DNA from: an uncultured Acetatifactor sp.
Lineage (GTDB): Bacteria > Bacillota > Clostridia > Lachnospirales > Lachnospiraceae
Direction: 5' to 3'
Assembly (NCBI GenBank): GCA_949840935.1
Contig: CATKXX010000008.1
Location: 23,758-87,757 of the forward strand
DNA: 64,000 bases
Shown here: piece after piece, positions 43,081 through 53,124 of the stretch
Layout: each line of letters starts with the position of its first letter
Numbering within the stretch: the stretch's first letter is position 1
Made by a program: the position numbers and the translations under genes
The notes under the pieces: generated by a model
Databases searched by the model: none
What the model was told of the DNA's origin: nothing
Seen by the model: only the letters and a program-made list of their open reading frames with translations

Positions 43081-44754
43081 TCAGCCCTTCAGGTCGTCCC
43101 CGTCAAACACCTCCGCAATGGGCGCTCCCGCGGGAACCATGGGAAATACCTTGTCGTCCTCCGGGATCACGCATTCGATCAGTACCGGAGCCTTCAGGTC
43201 GATGGCTTTCCGGATGGCGGGCTCCACTTCTTCCTTTGCGGTCACGCGGATAGCGGTACAGCCCAGCCCCTCCGCCACCTTACAGAAATCCACTTTATCG
43301 TTTAGCACCGTCTGAGAATAACGTTTCCCGTAAAACAGGGTCTGCCACTGACGCACCATTCCCAGCACATGGTTGTTGATAACCACCTGGATGATTGGTA
43401 TATTGTATCTGCTGGCCGTGGCAAGCTCATTCATATTCATACGGAAGCAGCCGTCCCCCGCAATGTTGATGCAGATCTTGTCAGGCTGCCCCACCTGGGC
43501 GCCGATGCAGGCCCCCAGGCCGTATCCCATGGTGCCCAGGCCGCCGGAGGAAAGGAAGGTGCGGGGCCTGGTGTAATGGTAATACTGGGCCGCCCACATC
43601 TGATGCTGCCCCACGTCGGTGGTGATCAGCGCCTCTCCCTTCGTCACCTGATCGATAGTTTCAATCACATAGGGGCAGGAAAGCTGTCCCTGGTCGTACT
43701 TTAAGGGGAATTTATCCTTCAGCTCCCCGACCTTTTGCATCCACTCACCGTGCTCCTGCTGCTCCAGGGCCCTGTTCAGCTCCTGCAGCACCAGTTTAAG
43801 ATCTCCGATCAGGCTGGCGTCCACACGGATGTTTTTGTTGATTTCCGCCGGGTCGATGTCTATGTGTACGATTTTTGCCCCCTCGGCAAACTTTTTGGGA
43901 TTGCCGATCACACGGTCGGAAAACCGGGCCCCCAGGGCGATCAGGAGGTCGCATTCGCTGACCCCCAGATTGGACGCTTTGGTTCCGTGCATACCGATCA
44001 TGCCTGTGTAACGGGGGCTGTTCCCGTCAAAGCCGCCCTTGCCCATCAGGGTATCACAGACGGGAGCGTCAATCCGCTCCGCGAATTCCGCCACTTCATC
44101 GTAAGCCTCCGAGAGGATTGCTCCCCCGCCCAGGTAGATAAAAGGCTTCTGTGCCTCTTTTATGTATTCCTCCACCTTCGCAAATTCCTCCGGGGAGGAA
44201 ACAATGGTTCTTTCCTTCTTCGCAATTTCGCAGGGGGTATACTCGCAGACTGCCGCCGTCACGTCCTTTGTGATATCCACCAGCACAGGGCCGGGGCGCC
44301 CCGAACGGGCGATCTCAAAGGCCCTCCGCAGGATGCCCGCCAGCTCCTCCACGTTTTTCACAATATAGCTGTGTTTGGTGATGGGCATTGCCACCCCCGC
44401 AATGTCCACCTCCTGGAAGCTGTCCTTTCCCAGCATGGGAAGGGTCACGTTGGCCGTGATCGCAACCAGGGGGACAGAGTCCATGTACGCGGTGGCGATC
44501 CCTGTCACCAGGTTCGTGGCGCCGGGGCCGCTGGTGGCCATGCAGACTCCCACCTTACCGGTAGCCCTTGCATAGCCGTCCGCCGCATGGGCAGCCCCCT
44601 GCTCATGGCTGGTCAGGATATGGCGTATCTCGCCGCTGTGCTTGTAGAGGGCGTCATAAATATTCAGAATGGAACCTCCGGGATAACCGAACACAGTATC
44701 CACTCCCTGTTCCTTCAGGCATTCCACAACAATCTCAGAACCGTTTAACTGCAT
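43081..44754 (-). CDS. ilvB: Acetolactate synthase large subunit, 557 aa
   Basis: ThDP enzyme for the first common step of valine, leucine and isoleucine synthesis. The catalytic Glu is in TSHEQGAAHAADGYARATG; the ThDP motif is GDGCFRMNMNELATASRYNIPIIQVVINN. FLSSGGLGTMGYG is also intact. I chose the start at 44754 (MQLNGSEIV), which has GGAAAGG at 13 nt; the ATG at 44766 is only 1 nt from that site. Third gene of leuB-ilvD-ilvB. There is no ilvN (regulatory subunit) directly downstream, where it is usually found. Confidence 0.95.
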   Translation of the reverse strand: MQLNGSEIVVECLKEQGVDTVFGYPGGSILNIYDALYKHSGEIRHILTSHEQGAAHAADGYARATGKVGVCMATSGPGATNLVTGIATAYMDSVPLVAITANVTLPMLGKDSFQEVDIAGVAMPITKHSYIVKNVEELAGILRRAFEIARSGRPGPVLVDITKDVTAAVCEYTPCEIAKKERTIVSSPEEFAKVEEYIKEAQKPFIYLGGGAILSEAYDEVAEFAERIDAPVCDTLMGKGGFDGNSPRYTGMIGMHGTKASNLGVSECDLLIALGARFSDRVIGNPKKFAEGAKIVHIDIDPAEINKNIRVDASLIGDLKLVLQELNRALEQQEHGEWMQKVGELKDKFPLKYDQGQLSCPYVIETIDQVTKGEALITTDVGQHQMWAAQYYHYTRPRTFLSSGGLGTMGYGLGACIGAQVGQPDKICINIAGDGCFRMNMNELATASRYNIPIIQVVINNHVLGMVRQWQTLFYGKRYSQTVLNDKVDFCKVAEGLGCTAIRVTAKEEVEPAIRKAIDLKAPVLIECVIPEDDKVFPMVPAGAPIAEVFDGDDLKG

Positions 44755-44777
44755 ATTAATAACCATGCCTTTCCGTA

Positions 44778-44835
44778 ACCTGCGGATTACCGCCAACGAA
44801 AAACGAGAGCTTTTTGGCGTTTGCACGCCGCAGGT
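44778..44835 (-). other. Nested inverted repeats between ilvD and ilvB
   Basis: ACCTGCGG and CCGCAGGT form a perfect 8-bp outer stem (44778-44785 with 44828-44835). CGCCAA and TTGGCG form an inner stem (44791-44796 with 44814-44819). The structure ends just before the ilvB ribosome site, so it may protect, attenuate or process the ilvB message. Confidence 0.6.
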
Positions 44836-44844
44836 ACAACTATT

Positions 44845-46512
44845 TTACTGTATTTCCAGCACCGCGCCCCTGTTGCCGCTGGTGACCATCTTCTCATATC
44901 TGGACAGGTACCCTGTCGTCACCCTGGGCTCCCTGGGCTGCCACTTCTTTGCCCGTTCTGCCAGCTCCTCCTCGGAAACCTTTACACTTAACGTAAGCTC
45001 CGGGATATTAATGCTGATGATATCCCCTTCTTCCACCAGGGCAATGGGGCCGCCTACCGCCGCCTCCGGGGAGACATGGCCGATGGAGGCGCCTCTGGAA
45101 GCGCCGGAGAACCGTCCGTCGGTGATCAGGGCCACGCTGGAGCCAAGTCCCATGCCGGCAATGGCGGAGGTGGGGTTGAGCATCTCACGCATACCCGGGC
45201 CACCCTTGGGGCCCTCGTAACGGATCACCACCACGTCCCCTGCGGCGATCCTGCCGCCCTTGATCGCCGCAATGGCGTCCTCCTCGCAGTCAAAGACCCT
45301 TGCCGGGCCCTCGTGCACCATCATTTCCTCCACCACTGCGGAACGCTTCACCACAGAGCCGTCGGGAGCCAGATTGCCCTTCAGCACGGCCAGGCCGCCG
45401 GTCTTGCTGTAGGGATTGTCCACGGTACGGATCACCTCGGGATTCCGGTTTACCGCATTGGCGATATTTTCCCCGATGGTCTTGCCCGTGACGGTCATGC
45501 AGTCCGTATGTAAAAGGCCGATGTCCGCCAGCTCCTTCATCACCGCGTACACGCCCCCCGCTTCGTTCAGGTCTTCCATATAGGTGGGGCCTGCAGGGGC
45601 AAGGTGACACAGGTTGGGCGTCTTCTCGCTGATGGGGTTGGCGAAGCTGATGTCAAAGTCAAATCCGATCTCATGGGCAATGGCGGGCAGGTGGAGCATG
45701 GAATTCGTAGAGCACCCCAAAGCCATATCCACCGTCAGCGCATTCAGGACGGATTCCTTTGTGATAATGTCGCGGGCCCGGATATTCCTGCGCAGCATTT
45801 CCATCACCGCCATGCCGGCGTGTTTGGCCAGCTTGATCCGCTCGGAATAAACAGCGGGGATCGTGCCGTTGCCGCGAAGACCCATGCCCAGCGCCTCTGT
45901 CAGGCAGTTCATGGAGTTGGCGGTATACATGCCGGAACAGGAACCGCAGGTAGGACAGACCTTGTTTTCAAATTCGGTCACATCCTCCTCCGTCATAGTC
46001 CCTGCGGCATAGGAGCCCACTGCCTCGAACATGGAGGAAAGGCTTCTTTTCTGTCCCTTCACATGGCCCGCCAGCATGGGGCCTCCGGATACGAACACGG
46101 TGGGAAGGTTTAACCTGGCCGCCGCCATCAGAAGCCCCGGTACATTCTTGTCGCAGTTGGGCACCATTACAAGGGCATCGAACTGGTGCGCCAGAGCCAT
46201 ACATTCCGTGGAATCCGCAATCAGGTCACGGGTCACCAGGGAATATTTCATACCGATATGGCCCATGGCGATACCGTCGCATACCGCAATGGCGGGGAAC
46301 ACCACGGGAACGCCGCCTGCCTCCGCAACGCCCAGCTTCACGGCGTCCACGATCTTGTCAATGTTCATATGCCCGGGAACGATCTCATTGTAGGAGCTGA
46401 CAATGCCCACCATGGGCTTCTTCATCTCCTCCTCCGTAAAACCAAGGGCGTTAAAAAGGCTTCTGGCCGGTGCCTGCTGCATACCGGCTCTCGCGTTGTC
46501 ACTTGTCATCAT
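44845..46512 (-). CDS. ilvD: Dihydroxy-acid dehydratase, 555 aa
   Basis: Iron-sulfur enzyme that dehydrates dihydroxy acids to the keto acids for valine and isoleucine. The cluster cysteines are in [29 protein letters not shown] and the earlier segment [25 protein letters not shown] near the C-terminus is the second family signature. The start at 46512 follows GGGAGGATAAGCAT. It lies between leuB and ilvB in one operon. Confidence 0.97.
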   Translation of the reverse strand: MMTSDNARAGMQQAPARSLFNALGFTEEEMKKPMVGIVSSYNEIVPGHMNIDKIVDAVKLGVAEAGGVPVVFPAIAVCDGIAMGHIGMKYSLVTRDLIADSTECMALAHQFDALVMVPNCDKNVPGLLMAAARLNLPTVFVSGGPMLAGHVKGQKRSLSSMFEAVGSYAAGTMTEEDVTEFENKVCPTCGSCSGMYTANSMNCLTEALGMGLRGNGTIPAVYSERIKLAKHAGMAVMEMLRRNIRARDIITKESVLNALTVDMALGCSTNSMLHLPAIAHEIGFDFDISFANPISEKTPNLCHLAPAGPTYMEDLNEAGGVYAVMKELADIGLLHTDCMTVTGKTIGENIANAVNRNPEVIRTVDNPYSKTGGLAVLKGNLAPDGSVVKRSAVVEEMMVHEGPARVFDCEEDAIAAIKGGRIAAGDVVVIRYEGPKGGPGMREMLNPTSAIAGMGLGSSVALITDGRFSGASRGASIGHVSPEAAVGGPIALVEEGDIISINIPELTLSVKVSEEELAERAKKWQPREPRVTTGYLSRYEKMVTSGNRGAVLEIQ

Positions 46513-46551
46513 ATGCTTATCCTCCCATTTGAAGTCTTATTTGAATTCTTC

Positions 46552-47637
46552 TCACACAATCTGTTTTACCAGCAGGTCGCCCATCTTACTGCAGCCTACC
46601 TTCGTGCAGCCCTCGGACATGATATCCGCCGTGCGGTACCCCTGGGACAGTACCTGCTTCACCGCCCTCTCTATGGCATCCGCCTCTTTGTCCAGGTCAA
46701 AGCTGTAACGCAGCATCATAGCCGCGCTCAAGACGGTGGCGATAGGATTGGCGATGTCCTGCCCTGCGATATCCGGGGCGGATCCGTGGCTGGGCTCATA
46801 AAGGCCAAATCTGCTGTCGTTTAAGCTGGCGCTGGCCAGCATCCCAATGGAGCCGGTGACCATACTGGCCTCGTCCGAGAGGATGTCCCCGAACATGTTT
46901 TCCGTAAGGATCACGTCAAACTGGGACGGATCCTTCACCAGCTGCATGGCACAGTTGTCCACCAGCATATGCTCCAGGGTAACATCAGGGTACCCTTCCG
47001 CCACTTCCTCCACCACTTTTCTCCAGAGGCGGGAGGAATCCAGCACATTGGCCTTATCCACGCTGGTCACTTTCTTACGGCGCTTTCTGGCAATATCAAA
47101 GCCCTTGAGGGCAATCCGCCGGATTTCATTCTCGTCATAGGTCAGGGTATCCACCGCCTTACGGACGCCGTTCTCCTCCGTGGTGCGGCGCTCGCCGAAG
47201 TACAGGCCCCCGGTCAATTCCCGCATGATCATCATATCAAACCCGGCGCTGCTGATCTCCTCCTTCAAAGGACAGGCACCGGCCAATTCTTCATATAAAA
47301 CCGCCGGGCGCAGGTTGGCAAACAGGTTCAACGCCTTCCGGATCCCCAAAAGTCCCGCTTCGGGCCTTAAATTGGGAGGCAGCTTATACCAGGGGGAGGT
47401 TGTGGTATTTCCTCCGATAGAGCCCATCAGCACTGCATCCGCCGCCTTCGCTCTGGCGATGGTCTCCTCCGTCAGGGGAACCCCAAAGGCATCGATGGAC
47501 GCGCCGCCCATGAGGACGTCCTCAAAGATCATCTTATGTCCGTAAACTTCCGCTGTCTTCTCCAGCACCTTCTTTGCTTCTCTTATGATCTCCGGCCCGA
47601 TTCCGTCGCCGGGGATACAGGTAATGTGTAATTCCAT
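46552..47637 (-). CDS. leuB: 3-Isopropylmalate dehydrogenase, 361 aa
   Basis: NAD-dependent oxidative decarboxylation in leucine synthesis. The start [14 protein letters not shown] is typical, and the metal/substrate region includes [42 protein letters not shown] and [14 protein letters not shown] are intact. The ATG at 47637 has GGAAGG at 9 nt; an ATG at 47646 abuts it. First gene of leuB-ilvD-ilvB, with its own promoter. leuA, leuC and leuD are not in the window. Confidence 0.96.
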   Translation of the reverse strand: MELHITCIPGDGIGPEIIREAKKVLEKTAEVYGHKMIFEDVLMGGASIDAFGVPLTEETIARAKAADAVLMGSIGGNTTTSPWYKLPPNLRPEAGLLGIRKALNLFANLRPAVLYEELAGACPLKEEISSAGFDMMIMRELTGGLYFGERRTTEENGVRKAVDTLTYDENEIRRIALKGFDIARKRRKKVTSVDKANVLDSSRLWRKVVEEVAEGYPDVTLEHMLVDNCAMQLVKDPSQFDVILTENMFGDILSDEASMVTGSIGMLASASLNDSRFGLYEPSHGSAPDIAGQDIANPIATVLSAAMMLRYSFDLDKEADAIERAVKQVLSQGYRTADIMSEGCTKVGCSKMGDLLVKQIV

Positions 47638-47692
47638 CTTCTCCATCCTTCCTGTTTTGCGTTATTTGCTTTTTTCCGCACTTTTACCGTTA

Positions 47693-47721
47693 ATCATACC
47701 TGAAACAGGGATAAATTTCAA
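47693..47721 (-). promoter_or_regulatory. Promoter of leuB-ilvD-ilvB
   Basis: TTGAAA and TATGAT are spaced by 17 bp. The leader to leuB is only about 50 nt, too short for a T-box; no leader peptide with Leu, Ile or Val codons was seen. Confidence 0.7.
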
Positions 47722-47735
47722 CCTTGTGACCTGAA

Positions 47736-47764
47736 AAGGCAGCGCTTTTTCCAAGCACTGCCTT
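47736..47764 (-). terminator. Terminator of the tgt-yajC unit
   Basis: AAGGCAGTGCTT and AAGCGCTGCCTT form a near-perfect stem on the minus strand, followed by TTTTC. It lies between yajC and the leuB promoter. Confidence 0.75.
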
Positions 47765-47815
47765 CTTCGCTTTCATTGGCTTTCAATCCACCTGTCTCAA
47801 ATATGCAAACACACT

Positions 47816-48142
47816 CTAAACCGTCTCCGGCTTTTCCACCCGGCTGATAGCGGTCTTTTCCATAGGGATACGGCAGTTCTTGTTATTACCGAATTCAACA
47901 ATAACGGTGCTGTCCTGAATATCGATCACAATACCATAAAAACCGGATGTAGTGCACACACAGTCGCCGACCGCCAGCGCTGACAGCATTGCGGCCAGCC
48001 TCTTCTTTTCCTTGCTCTGGGGCCTCATAAAGAAAAACCACATTGCCGCGATCAGTATACCATACATGAGCAACACGCTCAGCAAACCCGCCGTCCCGCC
48101 TGCAGCAGTCGACATATCTGCTTCTGTCAATAAAATACCCAT
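47816..48142 (-). CDS. yajC: Preprotein translocase subunit YajC, 108 aa
   Basis: One membrane helix (LLSVLLMYGILIAAMWFFFMRP) is followed by the typical RPQSKEKKRLAAMLSALAVGDCVCTTSGFYGIVIDI. It is an accessory subunit of the Sec/YidC complex. GGAATGGAGGAAAA precedes the ATG. The gene follows tgt, the common tgt-yajC order. Confidence 0.93.
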   Translation of the reverse strand: MGILLTEADMSTAAGGTAGLLSVLLMYGILIAAMWFFFMRPQSKEKKRLAAMLSALAVGDCVCTTSGFYGIVIDIQDSTVIVEFGNNKNCRIPMEKTAISRVEKPETV

Positions 48143-48224
48143 TTTTCCTCCATTCCGACGCGACGCGCCTGTCTGTCATTCCAAAGAACAATGATACACA
48201 AAATTACCCGTTATGGCAAGTACT

Positions 48225-49382
48225 TTATACTTTTTTTATGGCCGGCCAGCCTGAACCGCAGCCTGTCATCCCATCCAGCTTCTGTTTCTTATATTCTGCA
48301 AAACACCCGTTATCCAGGGCATCCCTGACTTCCGTCATCATGGTATTATAAAAGTACAGGTTATGAAGCACGCACAGACGCATCCCCAGCATTTCCTTCG
48401 CTTTCAGAAGATGCCTGATATAGGCCCGGGAATACCTCCTGCAGGCAGGGCAGCCGCAGCCCTCCTCGATGGGCCGGTCATCCGTCTCGTATTTGGCATT
48501 GAACAGATTGATCCTGCCATGATTCGTGTACAGATGGCCATGTCTGCCATTCCTGGTAGGGTAGACGCAGTCGAAAAAGTCAATGCCCCTCTCCACCCCC
48601 TCCAGGATATTTGCGGGAGTACCCACTCCCATCAGATAGGTCGGCTTGTCCTGTGGCAGGAAAGGAACCACCTCCTCCAGGATGTGGTACATCTCCTCAT
48701 GAGTCTCTCCCACCGCAAGCCCCCCTACCGCATAACCGTCCAAGTCCATCTCGGAGATGCGCTTCGCATGTTCAATCCTGATATCATCATAGACCGCCCC
48801 CTGGTTAATGCCAAACAAAAGCTGGCTCCGGTTGATCGTATCTTCCAGGCGGTTCAGCCTGGCCATTTCACGCTTACAGCGCTCCAGCCACCTTGTAGTA
48901 CGCTCCATGGATGCCTGCACATAACCCCTCTCCGCCCTGCTGGGGGCGCATTCGTCAAACGCCATGGCTATAGTAGAGGCCAGATTTGACTGAATCTGCA
49001 TACTTTCCTCCGGCCCCATGAAAATTTTCCGTCCGTCTATATGGGAGTTAAAATAGACTCCCTCCTCCTTAATCCTGCGGAGCCCTGCCAGGGAAAATAC
49101 CTGGAAGCCCCCCGAATCTGTCAAGATCGGTTTCTCCCAGGACATAAACCGGTGCAGGCCCCCAAGCTGCTTTATCACCCTGTCCCCGGGCCTGACATGG
49201 AGATGATATGTATTGGAGAGCTCCACCTGTGTCCCGATCTGTTCCAGATCCTCCGTTGACACCGCGCCCTTGATAGCGGCCACGGTACCTACATTCATAA
49301 ATACCGGCGTCTGGATCACTCCATGTACTGTGGAAAGCTCGGCCCTTTTGGCCCTGCCTTCCTGTTTCAGAATACGGTACAT
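48225..49382 (-). CDS. tgt: Queuine tRNA-ribosyltransferase, 385 aa
   Basis: It exchanges guanine-34 for the queuosine precursor in GUN-anticodon tRNAs. The nucleophile/active region TDSGGFQVFSLAGLR, the substrate loop and the zinc ligands in CGCPACRRYSRAYIRHLL...LHN are intact. The start at 49382 (MYRILKQEG) follows GGGAGGAGTAACAGGG; the in-frame extension to 49484 overlaps the upstream gene and is rejected. It starts 5 bp after the vanY-like stop, so the two are co-transcribed. Confidence 0.97.
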   Translation of the reverse strand: MYRILKQEGRAKRAELSTVHGVIQTPVFMNVGTVAAIKGAVSTEDLEQIGTQVELSNTYHLHVRPGDRVIKQLGGLHRFMSWEKPILTDSGGFQVFSLAGLRRIKEEGVYFNSHIDGRKIFMGPEESMQIQSNLASTIAMAFDECAPSRAERGYVQASMERTTRWLERCKREMARLNRLEDTINRSQLLFGINQGAVYDDIRIEHAKRISEMDLDGYAVGGLAVGETHEEMYHILEEVVPFLPQDKPTYLMGVGTPANILEGVERGIDFFDCVYPTRNGRHGHLYTNHGRINLFNAKYETDDRPIEEGCGCPACRRYSRAYIRHLLKAKEMLGMRLCVLHNLYFYNTMMTEVRDALDNGCFAEYKKQKLDGMTGCGSGWPAIKKV

Positions 49383-49387
49383 CCCTG

Positions 49388-50461
49388 TTACTCCTCCCAC
49401 ATTTCCTCCCAGAATTCCTCCAGGGTCATCCCGCCCTCGGTCATCACCGCAGCCGCATCCACTCCCACATAACGGAAATGCCACGGCTCATAGTCGATCC
49501 CTGTGATATCTTCCTTTCCCTTGGGATACCGCAGGATAAATCCATATTTATAACTGTTCTCCGCCAGCCAGATTCCCGCCGGCGTATCCGCAAAGCCCTC
49601 GTCCAGATTAATGTAGGTATCCGACACAATATCCAGGGCAAGCCCCAGCCTGTGCTCGCTGGCAGCCGGCACTGCAACCACCCGGCTGCCACGCTGGTAC
49701 GCCTCCAGGTAAGACATTCCCCTTTTCATATACCAGTTGATCTTTTTGTTAAACAAAACCTCCTGATACGCCAGATCCCGGTAAGGCGAGCATATCTTGA
49801 GGATAATCCCGCTCTCCTTTGCATCCTGCAGCATATTCAGCAGATCGTCAATGATGCGGGCGTCACAGTGCATGGTACCCTTCATGGTCTGGATATCCCC
49901 CAGAGGGAATTCATAGCCTTCGGGAATGGAATGCTGCTTGTTGATCAGAAGCAGCTTCCAGTCGTCTTGGGAAAACTCCACCGACTCCCCCTCCGCTGCA
50001 TGTCCCTCTCCGCTGCCGTTAGGCTGTGTCAGCGCCAGGATATCCTCCGCACTGTACTTTGCCTCGATCTCCATCCCGTGGGTAGTCTCCACCAGCTCAC
50101 CCTCCAGGTCGATCTCATCATCCTCCAGCAGCGCCAACTCCTCCAGATCCACCTCCGCCTCCTCCGCAAGCACGATATTGCGCGCCTCCTCAGACACATT
50201 GTCCAGGTTGATATCGTTCCCCTCACCCGCGATAAACATGGGAAAGGAAAAACTGCTGTACACTACAAAAAGAAGGCAGGTCATTGCAAGCATCGACAGG
50301 CGCTTGACATTCCCCCTGGTATAGGCAGCGCCGCGAAAAGACAGCCCGCCCAAAAAGGCCACGGGCTTTATGCAGATGCGGTGAAACCCGCTCTTTTTCG
50401 CAATTTCTGCTGTTTTATTGTGGAAGCGATCTTCCTTTGTAAGCTCTGTTTTCATTAGCAT
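49388..50461 (-). CDS. D-alanyl-D-alanine carboxypeptidase, VanY (M15B) family, about 357 aa
   Basis: A cytoplasmic N-terminus of about 50 residues, one membrane helix (LSMLAMTCLLFVVYSSFSF) and an acidic linker precede the peptidase domain. The zinc and catalytic residues are in SEHRLGLALDIVSD and YEPWHFRYVG. It trims the terminal D-Ala of peptidoglycan stem peptides outside the membrane. ATGs at 50479, 50461 and 50455 are all in frame; AGGTG upstream gives a slight preference to the inner two, so the start is uncertain by a few residues. It is the first gene of a unit with tgt and yajC. Confidence 0.88.
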   Translation of the reverse strand: MLMKTELTKEDRFHNKTAEIAKKSGFHRICIKPVAFLGGLSFRGAAYTRGNVKRLSMLAMTCLLFVVYSSFSFPMFIAGEGNDINLDNVSEEARNIVLAEEAEVDLEELALLEDDEIDLEGELVETTHGMEIEAKYSAEDILALTQPNGSGEGHAAEGESVEFSQDDWKLLLINKQHSIPEGYEFPLGDIQTMKGTMHCDARIIDDLLNMLQDAKESGIILKICSPYRDLAYQEVLFNKKINWYMKRGMSYLEAYQRGSRVVAVPAASEHRLGLALDIVSDTYINLDEGFADTPAGIWLAENSYKYGFILRYPKGKEDITGIDYEPWHFRYVGVDAAAVMTEGGMTLEEFWEEMWEE

Positions 50462-50649
50462 TTCACACCTACTATCCATATGGAAGCCTGTTATCTGTTA
50501 TGGATACATAATTATAATCTATTTTATCATATCATACTTTTTTCCTATATGCACTACCTTATTTTAGAAAATTTGAAAACAACATGATTAGCCATATGGC
50601 TCTGTCAAAAAATGTCAGAAAAAGTTTATTTCTGAATACATAAAAACAA

Positions 50650-50687
50650 TTGATATTTTTTAAAAGTATAGTTATAATTTAACTATA
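50650..50687 (+). promoter_or_regulatory. Promoter of aroC with overlapping palindrome
   Basis: TTGATA (50650-50655) and a perfect TATAAT (50673-50678) are spaced by 17 bp. TATAGTTA and TAACTATA (50667-50687) form an 8-bp inverted repeat over the -10 element, so a repressor site is possible. Confidence 0.75.
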
Positions 50688-50746
50688 ACAACCGAAATGA
50701 AAGATTCCAACCGTTCAAACAAAACACAATTCCGGAGGACAGATAA

Positions 50747-51853
50747 ATGGCAGGTTCAACATTCGGTACCATCTTTAAGATCACCACCTGGGGGGAATCC
50801 CACGGGGCAGCACTCGGCGTTGTTATCGACGGATGCCCTGCAGGGCTTCCTCTGTGCGAGGAGGATATTCAGGTATACCTGGACAGGCGTAAGCCCGGCA
50901 CCAGCAGCATAACCACGCCCAGAAAGGAGGATGACAAGGTGGAAATCCTTTCCGGCGTCTTTGAAGGACGGACTACCGGTTCCCCGATTTCGCTCCTGGT
51001 GCGAAACACCTCACAGAAGCCAGGGGATTACAGTGAGATTGCCTCCTATTACCGCCCGGGCCATGCGGACTATACTTATGACAAGAAATATGGTTTCAGG
51101 GATTACCGCGGAGGAGGACGTTCCTCCGGCCGCGAAACCCTTGGCCGTGTGGCCGCAGGCGCCATCGCCTGTAAGATTCTGGAACAGCTGGGAGTCAGGG
51201 TCTGTGCCTACACCCGCTCTATCGGCACAATCCAGGCGAACCTGGATCATTTTGACAGAGCGGCCATTCTGCAGACTGCCACCGCAATGCCTGACCGCAA
51301 GGCGGATAACGATGCTATCTCTTACCTGGAGGGGGCAAAGCGGAATTCCAATTCTGTGGGAGGCTGTATGGAATGCATTGTAGAAGGGGTACCCGCAGGC
51401 ATCGGCGATCCCGTCTTTGAGAAACTGGACGCAAACCTGGCAAAGGCGGTTATGTCCATCGGCGCTGTGAAGGCTGTGGAAATCGGAGACGGATATCAGG
51501 TCTCCCTGCGCTTCGGCACGGACAATAACGATGCTTTCCGTATGGAGAACGGCAGGGTGGTAAAGGCAACCAATCACGCCGGTGGTATTCTGGGCGGCAT
51601 CAGCGACGGAAGCAGCATCCTGATCCGCGCCCATGTAAAACCCACCCCTTCTATTTATACCACCCAGGAAACAGTGAACAAATCCGGTGAAAATATCAAT
51701 ATCAACATCAAAGGCCGGCATGATCCCATCGTCATTCCCAGGGCGGTGGTAGTCATGGAATGTATGACAGCCCTGACGATCCTGGACGCTATGCTGATGA
51801 ATATGTCCGCAAGGCTGGAAAATGTGGTGGATTTCTACCGGAAACAATCTTGA
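50747..51853 (+). CDS. aroC: Chorismate synthase, 368 aa
   Basis: FMN-dependent last step of the shikimate pathway, giving chorismate for aromatic amino acids and folate. The signatures [38 protein letters not shown] and [18 protein letters not shown] are intact and the length is normal. The ATG at 50747 follows TTCCGGAGGACAGATAA. A single-gene unit with its own promoter and terminator. Other aro genes are absent from the window. Confidence 0.97.
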   Translation: MAGSTFGTIFKITTWGESHGAALGVVIDGCPAGLPLCEEDIQVYLDRRKPGTSSITTPRKEDDKVEILSGVFEGRTTGSPISLLVRNTSQKPGDYSEIASYYRPGHADYTYDKKYGFRDYRGGGRSSGRETLGRVAAGAIACKILEQLGVRVCAYTRSIGTIQANLDHFDRAAILQTATAMPDRKADNDAISYLEGAKRNSNSVGGCMECIVEGVPAGIGDPVFEKLDANLAKAVMSIGAVKAVEIGDGYQVSLRFGTDNNDAFRMENGRVVKATNHAGGILGGISDGSSILIRAHVKPTPSIYTTQETVNKSGENININIKGRHDPIVIPRAVVVMECMTALTILDAMLMNMSARLENVVDFYRKQS

Positions 51854-51892
51854 AAAATCGGCTGGATTTACAATTGCAGGCATGAACCAAGG

Positions 51893-51921
51893 CAGCCGGC
51901 TTCTTTAAAAGAAGCCGGCTG
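51893..51921. terminator. Terminator between aroC and the lactonase-fold gene
   Basis: CAGCCGGCTTC and GAAGCCGGCTG form a perfect 11-bp stem around a 7-nt loop; TCCTTT follows on the plus strand. It may serve both convergent genes. Confidence 0.8.
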
Positions 51922-51965
51922 TCCTTTACTCTCGCGCCGCCACCCATGCCCCATGGAGGCCTTCC

Positions 51966-53012
51966 CTACCGCAGCTTATGGAAAATAATACAGTTGGGTA
52001 CATCTACCTTAATCGAAGGCCCGTTCATGATCAGGGTCTTATTGACAGGATCCACATGGAAGAAGGTCATGTCATTGCTCTCATGGTTCAGGGAAACCAT
52101 AAACTTGTTATTAGGGAACAGCCCGGCATCCTTGGGGTACTCCCCGCTGACAGGCAGGCAGAACAGCCTGGTCAAAAACCCTGTCTCCTTGTCAACGCTG
52201 TAAAGCACCGCTGAATTATCCCCCGCGTTGGTACTCAGCAGATAGCTGTAATCCTCGGAGAAGGTCAGGGCGCTGGACGCATTGATCTTCTCGTTCCCAA
52301 TGTTACGGATTGTCTGAATCTTCTCAAAGACAGGCACATTCTTTTTGTTCTCGTAAGAATATACATCGATAAAGCATTTCCATTCATGCACAATATAAAT
52401 GTATTTCCCATTTTCCGAAATCTTAATGTGGCGGGGGGCTGACTCCAGCTCGCTCCGTATGATGTCAACAAGCATTACTTTCCCCATCGTAGGGTCAAAG
52501 CGGTATACATTTACATGATCCATCCCCTGATCCGCCACAAGCAGATACTTATTGTCATGGGTCATCCTGGCACAGGTGATATGGGGCCGGAAGTTTCTCT
52601 CCGCCACACTTCCCATTCCCTTATGAAAAATTTCATCTGTTATTTCACCGATTGCCCCCGTATCCCTTAGCCTCAGCACCGTGAGCTTACCGTCATGATA
52701 GCCTGCCACAAACAGGTAGCTGTCCGTATAATCGGTGGAAACATAGCAGCCTCTCATACCGTTGATCGGAGCAAAATTGATCATTTCCAGACTGCCATCC
52801 TCCACGATATTATAAGACTCTATCCCGAAGTCCGTGATGGAGTACAGATATTTCCCGTTGTGTGAGATAGTCACATAGGAAGAGTTTGTAATCTCTACCT
52901 TGCCCTTCTCATGGAATCTCCCCTTCTCCATATCCACATCATATATTTTAATGCCATGCTTGTCCCCGTGGGTATATGTAGAGACATATGCCACATATCT
53001 GTCCTGACTCAT
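51966..53012 (-). CDS. Lactonase-family beta-propeller protein, 348 aa
   Basis: The start at 53012 (MSQDRYVAYVSTYTHG) has AAAGGAGGTACTTCCGC upstream; an in-frame start at 53051 would lie in the promoter. Propeller repeats such as VTISHNGKYLYSITD, MTHDNKYLLVADQGMDHVNVYRFD, IKISENGKYIYIVHE and LFPNNKFMVSLNHESNDMTFF match the YbhE/lactonase fold (PF10282). Some relatives hydrolyse 6-phosphogluconolactone, but the family is broad and the substrate here is unknown. There is no signal peptide. It has its own promoter. Confidence 0.85.
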   Translation of the reverse strand: MSQDRYVAYVSTYTHGDKHGIKIYDVDMEKGRFHEKGKVEITNSSYVTISHNGKYLYSITDFGIESYNIVEDGSLEMINFAPINGMRGCYVSTDYTDSYLFVAGYHDGKLTVLRLRDTGAIGEITDEIFHKGMGSVAERNFRPHITCARMTHDNKYLLVADQGMDHVNVYRFDPTMGKVMLVDIIRSELESAPRHIKISENGKYIYIVHEWKCFIDVYSYENKKNVPVFEKIQTIRNIGNEKINASSALTFSEDYSYLLSTNAGDNSAVLYSVDKETGFLTRLFCLPVSGEYPKDAGLFPNNKFMVSLNHESNDMTFFHVDPVNKTLIMNGPSIKVDVPNCIIFHKLR

Positions 53013-53041
53013 GCGGAAGTACCTCCTTTTGCTTTGCTCTA

Positions 53042-53087
53042 AATATATCACAAATAAAAACAGCGGTCAACCTTCATAGGGACCGCT
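53042..53087 (-). promoter_or_regulatory. Lactonase promoter embedded in an upstream terminator
   Basis: TTGACC and TATATT are spaced by 17 bp on the minus strand. AGCGGTC and GACCGCT (53062-53087) form a hairpin followed by GTTTTTATTTG, a terminator for the cysteine-rich gene. Its 3' arm contains most of the -35 hexamer. Confidence 0.65.
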
Positions 53088-53124
53088 ATCTCTTATAATT
53101 TTACAGGCAGATGTTACCGTACAC

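Noticed and set aside
43735..44748. Plus-strand frame of 337 codons
   Set aside because: Antisense shadow of ilvB; no start signal.
47647..47735. T-box or leader-peptide attenuator for the branched-chain operon
   Set aside because: The leader is about 50 nt with no T-box sequence and no run of Leu, Ile or Val codons.
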